Part shown: positions 11,141 to 22,564 of the stretch, piece by piece | How positions within the stretch are numbered: the first letter of the stretch is position 1 | How the letters are laid out: each line of letters opens with the position of its first letter | DNA from: Nectonema munidae | Lineage: Eukaryota; Nematomorpha; Nectonematoida; Nectonematidae | Length of the DNA: 64,000 nucleotides | Assembly (NCBI GenBank): GCA_030549495.1 | Contig: JAUIRK010000984.1 | Coordinates: forward strand, 62,001 to 126,000 | Direction: 5' to 3' | The notes under the pieces: generated by a model | What the model was told of the DNA's origin: nothing | What the model saw: only the letters and a program-made list of their open reading frames with translations | Databases searched by the model: none | Position numbers and translations under genes: made by a program

Positions 11141-12532
11141 GTATGCTGTAGTGGATACGTCAAATTAGTTTTCAAAAAACTTAAGTTATTCTGTAATTTT
11201 TGTTGAAGCTCTATAACTTTTTCTAATAGGTTTTTTTTCTTTAAAAGTTATTATAAAAGGCAAATCATTGCAAAAGGTTAAAAGTTGTTATTTTAAAAAC
11301 AAGTTAACCAATCGCGGTTTAAATGTTTTGCTAAATTCAATTATTACATTATGTACCCGACATTTGAAAGAAAATCTACGCCGACACCACAATAAAAATA
11401 AGGATTTAAAAATACAGATTTTAACGTTTTGCATAAATCGATGTATGATGAGGGTGGATTCATTGGTCACCTCTTCTGATGTACATGACTACAATTTAAA
11501 GGCAGCCAATATTTTGAATAAATATGGATCAGTTTTTATGAATTTTATTTAAATACGAAAATTGAAAAGAAGATGTTTTTATTCCGCGACAAAAATTCTA
11601 ATGTACCCTATATGGGATGAAGAATGAAAGTAAGTCCAAAAAGCATGTGTTCAAATTATCATTAAATTAGAAGCCCCAAAAATTGACAAATTTGACAACC
11701 TGGTTATACCAAGAAGCAAAAAGAGAAGAGCACTTGTTAAAAACTGCATTTAGTATATTTTTACAGCGAAAGCTCTAAGCGATATTTCAAGGGAATAGAC
11801 AAATAGGTGAAGGATCACACGCCCAAAAGTCAAATAAAGAATGTAGTAAACAAAATATCACATTATTTCAAAAAATGAAAGAATAGTCTTTTTCCAAATT
11901 CGAAACATTTTCTGGACCATGGTGAGAATCTCAACAACTTTATCTCTTCGTTCCCCCTCAGGTAATTCGTCTTTTTGAAGCTGTGCACGCCTTATTCTTA
12001 GTATAATCGGCTAACACCTTTGCTTTTCTCTCTTCATTCAATGAGGAATGTGTGTGTGGTATGATTTTCTTGTCTGTCATATAAGGTGTGTGGAATACAT
12101 TGGGGTGTAATATGTGTATGCTGTTGCAACAAGTATGAGGAGATAAAGATCCAATCATTTTTTAATCCCTGCATGAGCAAATTTTTGTACGCGGACCCAC
12201 CCATACCAGTAAAATAAATTTTGTGGGTACGCGCCAGTCCCTTAAGTTATTTTTTTTGCCCGCATAGATTCAGAACTAAATTTTTGAAAAGCAAACTATT
12301 ATTGAACACACAGGAATTGAAGCACTAACCTTTGAGCTAACAAAACATTACTTTTATTACGTTTCTTTAGGTTTAAACATCTGACTTTCACTTGAAGCAC
12401 TTTTAAAACTCTTAGAATCGTTTATTCTTATTCTAATGTCTTCTTACCTTGACTCCTATTTTTTCTCGAATTTTATGATTTTATTTTTTTCACTTTTATC
12501 AGAGAGTTTGTTAAAATAGAACTTGTAAATCA
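11141..12532. other. non-coding stretch, no gene recognised
   Basis: A 94-codon frame at 11268-11552 has no recognisable motif and AT-driven composition. A 66-codon frame on the other strand at 11958-12158 is equally featureless. Nothing else stands out. Confidence 0.45.
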
Positions 12533-12600
12533 GTGGTTTCCAACCTGGGCTCCGCGAAGATTAGATAAGGAGTCCTTTAAAATTTTTTTATTAATTCCCC
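12533..12600 (+). repeat. isolated hAT-type left terminus
   Basis: CAGTGGTTTCCAACCTGGGC is a typical first 20 bases of many arthropod hAT elements. No matching right end (ending in GGAAACCACTG) was found downstream, and no transposase lies nearby, so this is an orphan end or a truncated element. Confidence 0.5.
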
Positions 12601-13896
12601 ATCGCTTGATTACATTTTATACAGGGAAAAAACTGGGTTTAATAGTGTTATGACTATAAGTGCACAACACTTATATGCTTCAAAGAAGTTCTATGGAGCA
12701 AAATAAAGTTAGGAGAGAAAAAAGAGGGAGAGAAGCTCTCCCTTTAATCGATCGGCTTCAATATATGTAATATTTCATAAAATATCTGATTCAAATATTT
12801 TGGAAAAAAATAAAACCATTTTCTCAAGTTTAATTTTTTTCTTTTAAACAGATACAATGGTACAGTGAGTAAGGTAGTTTAAATCCCCTAAAAAAGAAAG
12901 ATCACGATAAATGAGTACCCCAAATTGACATTCAGAGCAATGGAACACTTAATGCCGTTCTCTACAACTTATTTGCGCGAACACGCTTTTCTTAGCTTCT
13001 TTTATCAAATCTAAATACAGAAATCGAATGCATGTAAAATCGGATCTTCGCCTAAAACTATCTGCCATTGAACCAAACATTTATGCCATTGTTTCAACAA
13101 AGCAACCACCTCAAACATCTCATATTTACTATCAGCTTCTTAGTGGTCATTGTGAGGCGTTAGTTGTCACACGTCCAAGAGACCTTGCGAGATGATTACT
13201 GCACTTACGGATTACTCGAGGTGTGAAGGAACGTTATCCACACAAAGTAATTCTCGAATAATTGTCCGTTTGAGCTTCGTTAAGACAAGCGGTCTTCTTT
13301 GTTTGCAGCTTCCCATTTTTTTAGATGAAAATTCTTTATATTGTTTAATCCAGACCTTATAAAGATCTGAAAAGGTTGTGTTTGAAAAAAGGCGTCCTAT
13401 TTTAATAAAGTTAAAATACTTTATTACTAATTTTTTATTTATACTAAAAGTTAACATTCATTCAAACCTGCTTAAATTGTTTTTTTGTGTTAAAGTTTTC
13501 AAATCACACGTCGTGAAGAGGAACCTCTCATCTGCTGTAGATTTTTTTGACAATCCAATTAGTGCCATTCAGTTTGCATTACCTTAACAAAATGATTCCT
13601 TTACCACAGTTCAAATGTTCACTGACTCTTCCTTTCAAAAGCTTTGATTTCTGCTGATAAGTTCTTTTAAGTTTGGTGGAGGAAACTTTTGAATTGAGAG
13701 ATAAAGAAATTCTTTCCGTTTACAATAAAGTTATTTGGTCTTCTAAATTAACAAACTTATTGAGTTTCTAGTAATAGTAGTTTATTACAATTGCGTGTTT
13801 AAAATTTGGATTTTTTCTCAATTTATTCATAACATAAAATGATTTCTTTCCACTTTTATTGCTCTAGCTTTTCCGATAGTTGAATAAGAGTACAAG
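12601..13896. other. non-coding stretch, no gene recognised
   Basis: An 81-codon frame (13212-13457, minus) and a 69-codon frame (13378-13587, plus) overlap each other and show no domain. I see no RNA gene or repeat end. Confidence 0.45.
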
Positions 13897-14007
13897 CCCT
13901 CATCAGTACAATAAAAATAGACTACAGTTGTGTACAAGATGCTACATTTTGTAGTATAGCAAATTCATAAACTCATTCAGACATGCTTACAAAGAATCAC
14001 TTCAGAG

Positions 14008-16111
14008 CAGGGTTTCCCAACCGGTGGGTCGCAAATTAATTTAAAAAGTAACTAAAAAATATCAATTATATTATGAAATTAAAAATTTGGTGATATATAG
14101 CATTCGTTTTTATTCAAAAATTTCAATTTTTAAGAATTTTTCAATAGTTCGATTTTTTTTGCAACTAATCATTTACATTTTTAAATAATGTAATCAATAT
14201 TTTGATATCTCATGTTGATTCGTAATTATAAAATTTGAACAACTTTCAGAATGAAATAGCAATTTGAAAAATTTTGCATTCGCGAGCACATATGTATGAT
14301 ATGGCATTTTGATTGACCTTCCAATTGACTTTTCTATTTCATGTCTACTGTTTTATTGATAAAATTTTATCAATGGCTAAACCACGAAAATACTCAGAGA
14401 GTTACCTAAACGTTGGGTTCACCACTTTGTTCACTAATGACGGGATTGACAAACCACAATGTGTTATATCTCATGCTGTTCTGAGTGCATAGTCAATGAA
14501 ACCATCGAAACTTAAACCATCCACAACACGCGCAAAAAGACCTGGATTTTTTCAAACGCCAAGAAAATTGTCTCAAAATCAAAGAATAGATGAAAGTGGG
14601 TCATTTCAGCAGCAAAGTTCAGCCTTAGTAGAAATTTCATATGAAATAGCATACAAAATTGTTAAGCATAAAAAATGTCATACTTGATAGAAACTCTCAT
14701 TAAGCCATGCATCATCAAAGCAGTGAATATTGTTTTAGGAGAGTCCCGTGCAAAGAAAATGTAGAATATAGAAGAGAATGTAGAAGTTTCTACGATGTCT
14801 GTTGATTTTGAGGAACAAATTTTGGCCGAAATCAAAGATTCTTCAATGTTTGCTTTTCAACTCGATGAATCGACGAACATAAGTTCATGTTCACAATCAA
14901 TTGGTTGTCTTTGTGAGATATATTAATTCAGGAAACATAAAAGAATTTTTATTTTGTAGTGAGCTTGAAAAAACAACAAAAGCGGACGATATCATAAGAA
15001 AAATTATAACATTTTTCCAAAAAGAAAAACTTGAATGGGAAAAAGTGCGTGGAGTGTGTACAGACGGTGCACCAGCCATGACGGGATCGAAATCTGGATT
15101 TCACACCAGGGTGAAGAAGCGGGCACCTCAAGCAAAAAGCATACCTTGTATGATACGCCCTTGCAAGTAAGGCTCTTCCTGGCTCTCAAAAAGTAATGTT
15201 ATTTATCGTGTTTTTGAATTGAAAGACGAAATAAAAGTGTTCATTGAATTCCAGCACAAAAAAGAATTTCTAGCCAATCTTGATGATGAGAAATGGCAAA
15301 AAAGAGTGAACACGCTGAACTTGAAGCTTCAAGGGCAAGAAACGCATGTTCTTGTTTTTCAAGACAACCTTCCTGCCTTTTTTTCCAAACTAAAAAACTG
15401 GCATCGAAAAAGCAGCCAGGGAAACTTCGCAATGTTCGAAAAACCTTCTGCAATTGCTGATGAATCAAAAATCAAATTGGATCAGTCTTTGAAGAACAAA
15501 ATTACGGAAAATCTTCAATCTCTGGAAGTTGAGCTTGAACGTTACTCCCGGAGCTATCACAAGAACAAGAAACCCTCGTGAGAAACCCGTTTTCTAAAGA
15601 GCTTGATGTACCAACAATTCCAGATGATTTCCTTGATTTGACAAATGACTCTTCAGCTCGTCATCTTTTTATCAAAAAACCCCTCACTCAATTCTGGAAC
15701 TCTATGCTTCATTCATATCTCAAGGTGAGCAGTTTCTTTTTCGTGTTATTCTTCCTTTCGCCTCTACCTACCTTTGTAAAGCAGAATTTTCTACACTTGT
15801 TAATTTAAAAACAAAAGCAGATGGAATGTTGAAGATGACATGCGACTGGCTCTATCAAACACTCGTCCACGAATTTCAAAACTTACTTCTAAAATGCAAC
15901 ATCAGACTTACCATTAGTAACATATTGAAGGTATCATAAATTTTTCATGAAAATAGTATTTTTGAGCAATAAAAAGATTTAATTTTCTGATGTTTTTTAG
16001 AGTTTTACAATTTTCACGGCGTAAATTCGGGCTGATAATAATATTTGACAGGGGGTCGTCTGAGTTTTAACTTTTTTGGGGTCGTGGGTGCCAAAAGATT
16101 GGGAACCCCTG
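14008..16111 (+). mobile_element. hAT DNA transposon relic inside the piggyBac relic
   Basis: The left end CAGGGTTTCCCAACCGGTGG and the reverse-complemented right end CAGGGGTTCCCAATC are hAT termini. The flanking 8 bp are CTTCAGAG and TTTTAGAG, identical at 6 of 8 positions, as expected for an old target duplication. Decayed plus-strand transposase fills the interior. It is 2104 bp long, close to the 2279 bp of the hAT at 2234, and of the same general subfamily by protein motifs. Confidence 0.88.
14374..15870 (+). pseudogene. decayed hAT transposase (ZBED/SCAND3-like)
   Basis: The N-terminus at 14374 reads MAKPRKYSESYLNVGFTTLF, then QCVISHAVLS and MKPSKLKPS, the BED-type zinc-finger region, followed by SYEIAYKIVKHKKCHT. 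Later pieces include FAFQLDESTNISS (first catalytic Asp region), VRYINSGNIKEFLFC, GVCTDGAPAMTGSKSGF (second Asp region), LNLKLQG, and VRNPFSKELDVP with FLDLTNDSSARHLF from the C-terminal dimerisation region. Stops (for example at 14490) and several frame changes separate the pieces. Order and spacing match the other hAT relics in this window. It is not a host gene. Confidence 0.88.
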
Positions 16112-16204
16112 TTTTAGAGTTTAAAATGTAAATATGTTATTTTCAAATCGTGAACATTTATTTATTAAAAACACAAAAAGTTTAAAAAAAAAAAGAATAA
16201 TGCA

Positions 16205-17600
16205 TTACTAACTTATTTTTGCAAAAATACAATACTCTGCCTTAACTTGAACTTCGGGACAGATTGCAGCATCACAAACGTTGCAAACACTTCGACAAGA
16301 CTTTTAACAGTACTTGCATGGCTTTGAATAATGATTTGTCAGTCTTCTTTCCCAAATTTTAAAAGTTTTTTCAATATATCCTACAATCATTGCTTCCTTT
16401 TCTCAAACTTTGTTTTTCAATTGTCCTTGATGAAAAATCAAAAGCGATTTGAAAAGATGAATTTTTTAGAAAATTTCTCCAACTTTCAAGGTAGTCATTA
16501 AAATAAAAGCATTACTCCATGCAACATCTATAAAGCTATAATATATAAGTATGGGCGATCTATTAGTTTTTCGTCAACATGAAAACTCTTTAATTATTTA
16601 TTATTGAATCAAGAAAATCAACCACATAATTCCTTTGATTATATTCCAATATTATTTTTGGGTTTTTGTCTTGTCTTTCCGATTCTTCAAAAATCAAAAA
16701 GAAAATAATAGCAGTACATTCTTGTTCTTTTGGGGGGGGGGGGGATAGAAATACACAGAAATGTTATTTTGGTGATCATAAAGGGCTACAGTAGTGTGCA
16801 ATTTTTGACCTTTAGCTAATTTTGAAAAAGCAGGAACTTCTTTTCTCGTTTTATTTATTGTTCCAAACAAGGGCAAGTTTTTTCAGGTTTTTTCTGTTGC
16901 TAAAAAATAGGAAGTAAAATACGTATCTGACGATGTCTCTACCAGTATTTTCAAACGGCTCAAATCAAATCGATAACAGTGTAGAAAAAATTTAAATCTT
17001 TGAAAACCGATCGTTGTTTTATAAAAGGTTTTGAGTCGCTTGGAGACCATAAAGAATTCCGGCAAGACATGTGATCTGTCAGAAGCTGCTCTAATAATAA
17101 TTCCATAACAAGCTTTCATTTCTTCAAAATTGTTTCATAAGCGTTGGAGAGATTTTTTTCTTATTTTTCTCCAAATAAGTTCAGCTTTTTGGACTACATA
17201 ATAGTCTTGACTTCTGAAGCAAAATATTTCTTGATAGAGACTGAATCAACGGAGGTCTTTTGAGTACTTTATGTTATTACAATAAATGTATTCTTTATCT
17301 TCGGAATCATAGTTCAGATAACGAATTGAGTCAAGTTCGTTTTAATCTACATCTGTATCATTTGAACTGCCATCTGATAGATTTTCCACAAAAATGTCTA
17401 GGTCACCTTCGTTCGATTCCACTTCGAGCCCGTTTGTTGAAGATTCATAAGATTGACTACTTTCTTCACACTCCCTCTCTTCCCAGGTCACTTTCATTGT
17501 CACAAAGAGAAATCAGAGTACGAGTTTGTAAAGACGATCTATCTAACTTTTTCATTTTGAGAAAACATTATAAAAAATTTCCTAAATCTTAACAAAATTG
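16205..17600 (-). pseudogene. decayed piggyBac transposase
   Basis: On the minus strand the fragments run N- to C-terminal. First comes an acidic leader near 17390-17260 (LSDGSSNDTDVD). A block at 17119-16883 reads RLKTFYKTTIGFQRFKFFLH followed by CYRFDLSRLKI, matching the MSxxRFxxLLxxLRFDD region of the family. A block at 16876-16694 has GTINKTRKEVPAFSKL and KNKNVLLLF, matching GTxRxNRxxxP and KxKNVxxLS. Last is a Cys-rich tail near 16350-16205 (CRSVCNVCDAAICPE). The catalytic Asp segments are not recoverable as one frame. A poly-G run at 16733-16744 lies in it. Confidence 0.8.
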
Positions 17601-17935
17601 TAGTTGTCAGTCACGATGAATTAGCAGAATTGTTTTAGAAATATTGAAGGTGAGACGACTAATCTATCATAAAATAAAAAGTACCAGACACATTGCTTTT
17701 TGGAGTAATTTCATGTTTTTAAGCCTATACTACAAATTGTAGTTATGTTGTACGATGTAAAAAGAGGAAGTTTCACAACCAGATATCAGTATACAAGACT
17801 AAACTTCGTATGTGGGTTTGCCACGTAAAATCATGTATTGTCAATAAATGTCAACTTTATAATGTTTTAATATTGTGAAAAAATAGTGATATACGTTAAC
17901 TACAAATTGTAGTATGTTGCACGGATGAGGGTTAA

Positions 17936-19317
17936 AAAGGGCCAACATCCTATTTTTTCAGAATTTCTTCAATTTTTGGAAGGAATTATAAGATGTTCTT
18001 GAAGTATGATGTGTGATGGCTAAAATTATAAGCAGACGTTCTTGAATTATGATGTGTGATGGCTAAAACTTTTCTGCTCAACTGCGTTTCTTAGATTTCA
18101 GAGATTTTGTACGTGTATTTTTACTATGATGTATATATTTCAAATGGTGTGAATCTAGTGGTGATGTTCATTTATGAAAATCAATCAAACGTGTTAAAAA
18201 AATCGACTAAACCTGTAAATCAATGTCAATATATAAACTTCAAAATTAATTCTACTTTCAGTATTTCTGTTAATTATTTTCTTAATTTATTTAATAAACC
18301 AACTTTTGTGTCTAAAAACATTTAATATATTCATAGTTTAATAACCTCCATTTTATTATTAGGTGATATGATGAGATATTCAGCCTGAATATTTATCAAC
18401 CAATCTTAGTTCAAGAGTTTTTTCTGATGAAATCATTTGTGATGTTCATTGTTCACTTACAAAAAGTTGTCCACCTTCTTCATCTAAAAGACTCTCTTTC
18501 ACGAAAAAGATGGACAAATTAGATTTACTGATTTCTAGGCATACATCGCTAATTCAATTGGCACTTCCAGATATTTTTTAAGAGTATTAGCCAAAATAAA
18601 AAAGGCATAATGGATTTGATATAAAAACAGATATTTCATTTAAAATATTTTTGGAGATAAATGATAATAGTTTTTAGACGTAAATTGCAAATTTGATTGA
18701 AGATTTCAGATATTTTAAAACCCTAAATGCAAAAACTGAGTCCAGAAATGAAACTAGCACGGTCAATTTGGTATAAAAACCTATATTTCATGTAAAATTA
18801 AAAAAAAAGTTTTTGGAAACAATTTTTAGAATTTTACCGCAAAATTGATTTATACTTATAGATATTTTCACATCCTAAATGGAAAAACTGAGTCCAGAAA
18901 TGAAACCAACATGGCCGATTTAGTATAAAAACATATATTTTATGTAAAATTTGAAGAAATATTTATTAGATATATTTCTCATCAATCAAAATTTTGATTG
19001 ACATTTTCTAAAAAGTAGCAATGATATTGAAAAAATTAAATATATAAAGTGTTATGCGTTCAAAACTGTATATAAATATAAATTTTCAAGAGAATATCTA
19101 ATATAGACCTTAAGCTATAAGGTTAACTACTGATATTACCAATTGAAAAATGTTAATTTTTAATTGACAGATTTTGACATGAGAGTGTCATTCAACGACC
19201 ATGAAAATGGTATAAAAAGATGCAACTTTGTATTTTAGGAAAAGGCACAAGATTTGAAGGGTTATGTTTATACAATTTTGTACAATTAATTAGTTAGGGG
19301 AAGGGCGTACTAATAGG
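17936..19317 (+). mobile_element. piggyBac-type non-autonomous element, short copy
   Basis: The right end GGGCGTACTAATAGG is followed by TTAA (19318-19321), as in the longer copy at 48125-50628, which ends CAGCACTAATAGGG-TTAA. The left end starts at the TTAA that also closes the preceding piggyBac relic, but its terminal repeat has decayed. Internal landmarks appear in the same order and orientation as in the long copy. They include GTGGTGATGTTCATTTATG, a TCTTCATCTAAAA block, and at least three spaced copies of a TGGTATAAAAACATATATTT-like unit (near 18610, 18770 and 18925). Confidence 0.8.
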
Positions 19318-19700
19318 TTAACGCCATTTCGTTGTGAGTTGAAACACGAAGCTCAATTTATATTTACCACTTATTTGCATCCTTGGTTTATATCCCAATG
19401 ATGGTTATTTTTTGCTTTGTGGTCGAAAAATACAAAGAAGGACGATTTCATTGGAGGAAAATATTTAACATATTTTAACTTGTTAATAAGGAAATTGGTT
19501 AAATTTTAGTATTTCACCTCATCTTTTTGAAATGTATGGCGGGGGGGGGGGGGGGGGATGATTTATTGTAAATAAGTATCCCAATTTTTATTTTAACTAA
19601 GGATATTATTTTCAAACAAGAAGGCGTTACTTTTAAATCTAAGTGCTTTGCTTCAAAGTTAATTTCTAATAATACATTTCACAAATAATGGTGCCGATGA

Positions 19701-19854
19701 TACACTATTGATGTAATACATCTCGATTTTCAAAAGGCTTTTGATACTTTACCTAATAAATATTTGACCAAAAAACTAGAATCATATGCTATTCTTGGAA
19801 ATTTGCTTGCTAAAACAACCAATTTTCCAAAAGATAGAAAACAAATATTGTCGT
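19701..19854 (+). mobile_element. LINE reverse transcriptase fragment (jockey/CR1-like)
   Basis: The plus-strand translation gives YTIDVIHLDFQKAFDTLPNK followed by YLTKKLESYAILGNLL and DRKQIL. The xxDVIYLDFQKAFDxVPH block with the first catalytic Asp, then LxxKLxxxGIxG and GRxQ, is the classic RT domain 3-4 region of non-LTR retrotransposons. Only about 50 codons remain, flanked by stops. The exact clade cannot be set from this. Confidence 0.8.
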
Positions 19855-19950
19855 AAATGCGGTTATTCTGATAAAGACTTTTCATTGTCGTAATAGATGG
19901 GGGATGCAGCTCGCTTTGGATAAATATACCCACTTGCAATGGTATCACGA

Positions 19951-19996
19951 AATGTCCACTTTTTTCATTGGAGTTGGTAAATTGAAAAAGTGGACA
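19951..19996. repeat. stem-loop with 12-13 bp arms
   Basis: TGTCCACTTTTTTCA is followed after about 15 bases by TGAAAAAGTGGACA, giving a nearly perfect stem with one unpaired T. No terminator or known RNA class is implied. It may be the remains of a small foldback insert. Confidence 0.5.
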
Positions 19997-20806
19997 CAAA
20001 ATGAATACAAAATTTAAAGAATAAAAGCGTCCTTTTACTGAAAATTTAGGACAAGTCTTATCTATCTCATCATCGAGGGTAACAGTCATCATATCTGGTG
20101 CTAGCATGTATCTTACTACTCACGATACCAAATGCACTTTTCATATGTACATTGTACTTGGACACACAAAATAATGGGAAAAAGAAATGGAGATGAAAGT
20201 ATAGAAAATGCATTTATTATTTATTTAAAAAAGGAAATCATGATCAAGGAGTAAACAGCCGTAACCTCTTCGTCCAATTCTAATATTAGTTTTATAATAG
20301 CTTTTGCACACAGGATTGAATTTTTCAAGGTATTGAGACGTGCTACTATCTCGCATTACATATATCAAACCATTGAAGAATACAGAGTCTGAAAATAAAA
20401 AAAAGCGTAAGCTATCATACTTGTTTCCCTGTTTTATAAAAGTGCGTTTATTTATGCGCTATCTCTTTAAAGTTAAAGACGAGCAAAACAAAAAAGAACT
20501 TAAGATAGGTTTTTCGGTTCGTAAATTTTAAATGTTAAACGCAGCTTCGTCATCCAGATAAATTCCAAATCAAATTGTGCATATTTATCAAGTTTTATTA
20601 AGCCTAATGCTTTTCTATAGAAGGAGACTCACTAAAATTATATCCTTAAAGCTAAATTTGAAGTAGATTCGTTGATAAAATTTCATGTGAAGGAAATGAA
20701 GATACTTTCCTCAAATTAGATAAAAATCCTTTTTCTTAGAAATGCCAATTTTAGGTAATTTTTTACCGAAAGACGAACAAAAAAATATTTCTCTCTAAAG
20801 TGCCAC

Positions 20807-22410
20807 CAGAGGCGCACATCCTCAAAATTATTAGGGGGGGGGGCAAAATTTTTTTGTTGCAATTTACAAAATTAGTGGTCTGGAAATACCACGGGAGACC
20901 AAATATTCAAGCTACATAATTAACATAAGAGAGAAAGGAAACAAAATAAACTAATAGAGCAATTTTCACTATTTTAAAATGGAACCGTCTGTTCTCAGAA
21001 TAATTTCAAAATAATAGGAGGCATAAAGAATTAGAGTTTATTTGATATTTTCAAGTTTTTATAAGCAGTAAAAGCCAACGTTTAAGTAGCAGCCCTTATA
21101 ATTAAAAAATTATTTAAATAACGGTCGACAGACATTTCGCCCCATAGACAATTTGCCCCCTTGACAAATTGTGTCATCCATCTTTGCTTATTATATGTGT
21201 AAAATTATTAAAAAAATTTATATTCTTGTTTATTTTATCTCGATTAAATTATTTCAAATTAATCATTTTATCTCTTAATTTTTTAGAATTGTCCATGAGA
21301 CAAAATGTATTATGAAAATAACGGGGCGAATTGTCCATGAAACAAAATGTCTTATGAAAATAATGGGACGAAATGTCCGAGGACCAAACTAACATAAATC
21401 AAAGTATACGAGAAAAGAAAATCATACGTTTTTTTGAATATTTCTATCTACAAATAAAATTCTGACAGCTGTCACAAATAGATCAAGTACATTTATTTAA
21501 TTAATTATGTACAGTGTAACTTACAAAATTTAACAATCAAACATTATAAAAAATATCTCTGCTCAAATATTAAGCAAATAGAGTATTCTTGCTTTTAAAC
21601 TAAATAGCTTGTCAAAATATTGATTCCCAAATAGCTATTAAAAAATTTCTTGACTTGAAAAAATGAAAGTTTTCAAATGTAACAAACGTAGTGATAAAGA
21701 TTAAATGACCTTTGTTGAAAAAAAAATCTTAGCGCGAGCAATATTCATTGATATAAAATTGTAACGATTGAAAACTATTTTAATTTGACTCTAAATGCAA
21801 TGTGAGATAGAAGCAGTCGTATAACCAGAAAAAAAGTTGATAGGAAAGGGGAGGGGGGCACAATTTAAAAAACAAAAAAACCTGAGCAACATTTTATATA
21901 CTTTCTTGATCCTTTCATTGAAGAAATTTTCACAAACTGATAACGCATAAGATGAATGGGGGCACCATGCGGTACATAGGAGTGTGGGCACGGCCCCTCA
22001 TGCCCAGCCTAGCTACGTCACTGGAGAGAAGAGAGCTTGAATGAAAAAAGAAAGCTTGAGTGAATGATTGAGTTTTAGCAGAGAAAGCGGAAGAGAAAAA
22101 CAGAGGAGACAGAAAGAGAAATAAAATCATTGTGACAGATGAGAAAATCTAGTGGATCATCAACATGTGTTTGCTCTGTGACCTGTGTGCATATTGAAGC
22201 AATGAATTATTATTATATATAGCTCTCACACATCGTCTGTAAAATATGTTCAATAAGAATGAGTAGCTTGGCATGATGTTTGATTGATTCGAAAGTCTGC
22301 ATTCCTTCTATGCGATCATCATAAATGTTTTATAAACAAGCAGCAACTCTTACTTATGGAAAATTGTTGGGGGGAGGTCATTTTGCCCCCCCCCCGGATG
22401 TGCGCCCCTG
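20807..22410. mobile_element. non-autonomous hAT element with perfect 8 bp target duplication
   Basis: The left end CAGAGGCGCACATCC and the reverse-complemented right end CAGGGGCGCACATCC differ at one of 15 bases. Both are soon followed by a run of ten G and then GCAAAA. The flanks AGTGCCAC (20799-20806 and 22411-22418) are identical. The 1604 bp interior has no transposase. An inverted partial copy lies at 10139-10964. A 263 bp inverted-repeat segment (21123-21385) is present here and absent there. Confidence 0.9.
21123..21385. repeat. 263 bp inverted-repeat insert
   Basis: The left 22 bases contain GACATTTCGCCCCA, and the reverse complement of the right 22 bases contains GACATTTCGTCCCA; about 17 of 22 positions agree. 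Further inside, GACAATTTGCCCCC and several ATGTCTTATGAAAATAA-like units repeat. It is absent from the related copy at 10139-10964, so it is a secondary insertion or a replacement. The core motif GACATTTxGxCC also makes up the minisatellite at 51306-51488. Confidence 0.6.
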
Positions 22411-22564
22411 AGTGCCACCTAATAAATTATCCGATTTTTAAGGGTCTACAAAGGAATTGTTGTGGCAAAAATAGATAAAGGAATATAGAAATGATAACAG
22501 TCGACTTTACTATATAAAAAAGAATGTGAATTGCAAAACAAAAGTTTGAATGTAAATTGGTCGC

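Larger units (their letters stand above)
13897..17931 (-). mobile_element. second piggyBac relic, split by a hAT insertion
   Basis: The ends CCCTCATCAGTACAA (13897-13911) and, reverse-complemented, CCCTCATCCGTGCAA (17917-17931) agree at 13 of 15 bases. TTAA follows the right end at 17932; the left flank CAAG has drifted. Just inside both ends lies a CTACAxxTTGTAGTAT-like palindrome. Transposase remains run on the minus strand from about 17600 to 16205. A complete hAT relic (14008-16111) sits between the Cys-rich C-terminus and the left end. Without it the element would be about 1.9 kb. Confidence 0.7.
19318..20806. other. non-coding stretch with a LINE scrap and a hairpin
   Basis: Contains a poly-G tract (19542-19557), the LINE fragment at 19701 and a stem-loop at 19951. 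A 125-codon minus-strand frame (19730-20107) overlaps both and has no recognised domain, so I do not call it a gene. The frame at 20340-20531 is likewise featureless. Confidence 0.5.

Noticed and set aside
11268-11552. 94-codon frame with His/Lys/Asn-rich sequence
   Set aside because: No motif, no splice context and AT-driven composition.
19730-20107. 125-codon minus-strand frame
   Set aside because: Overlaps a LINE fragment on the other strand and a stem-loop, and no domain is recognised.
21123-21385. CRISPR-like repeat/spacer pattern in the GACATTT repeats here and at 51306
   Set aside because: Unit spacing is irregular, there are no unique spacers, and the setting is a eukaryotic genome.
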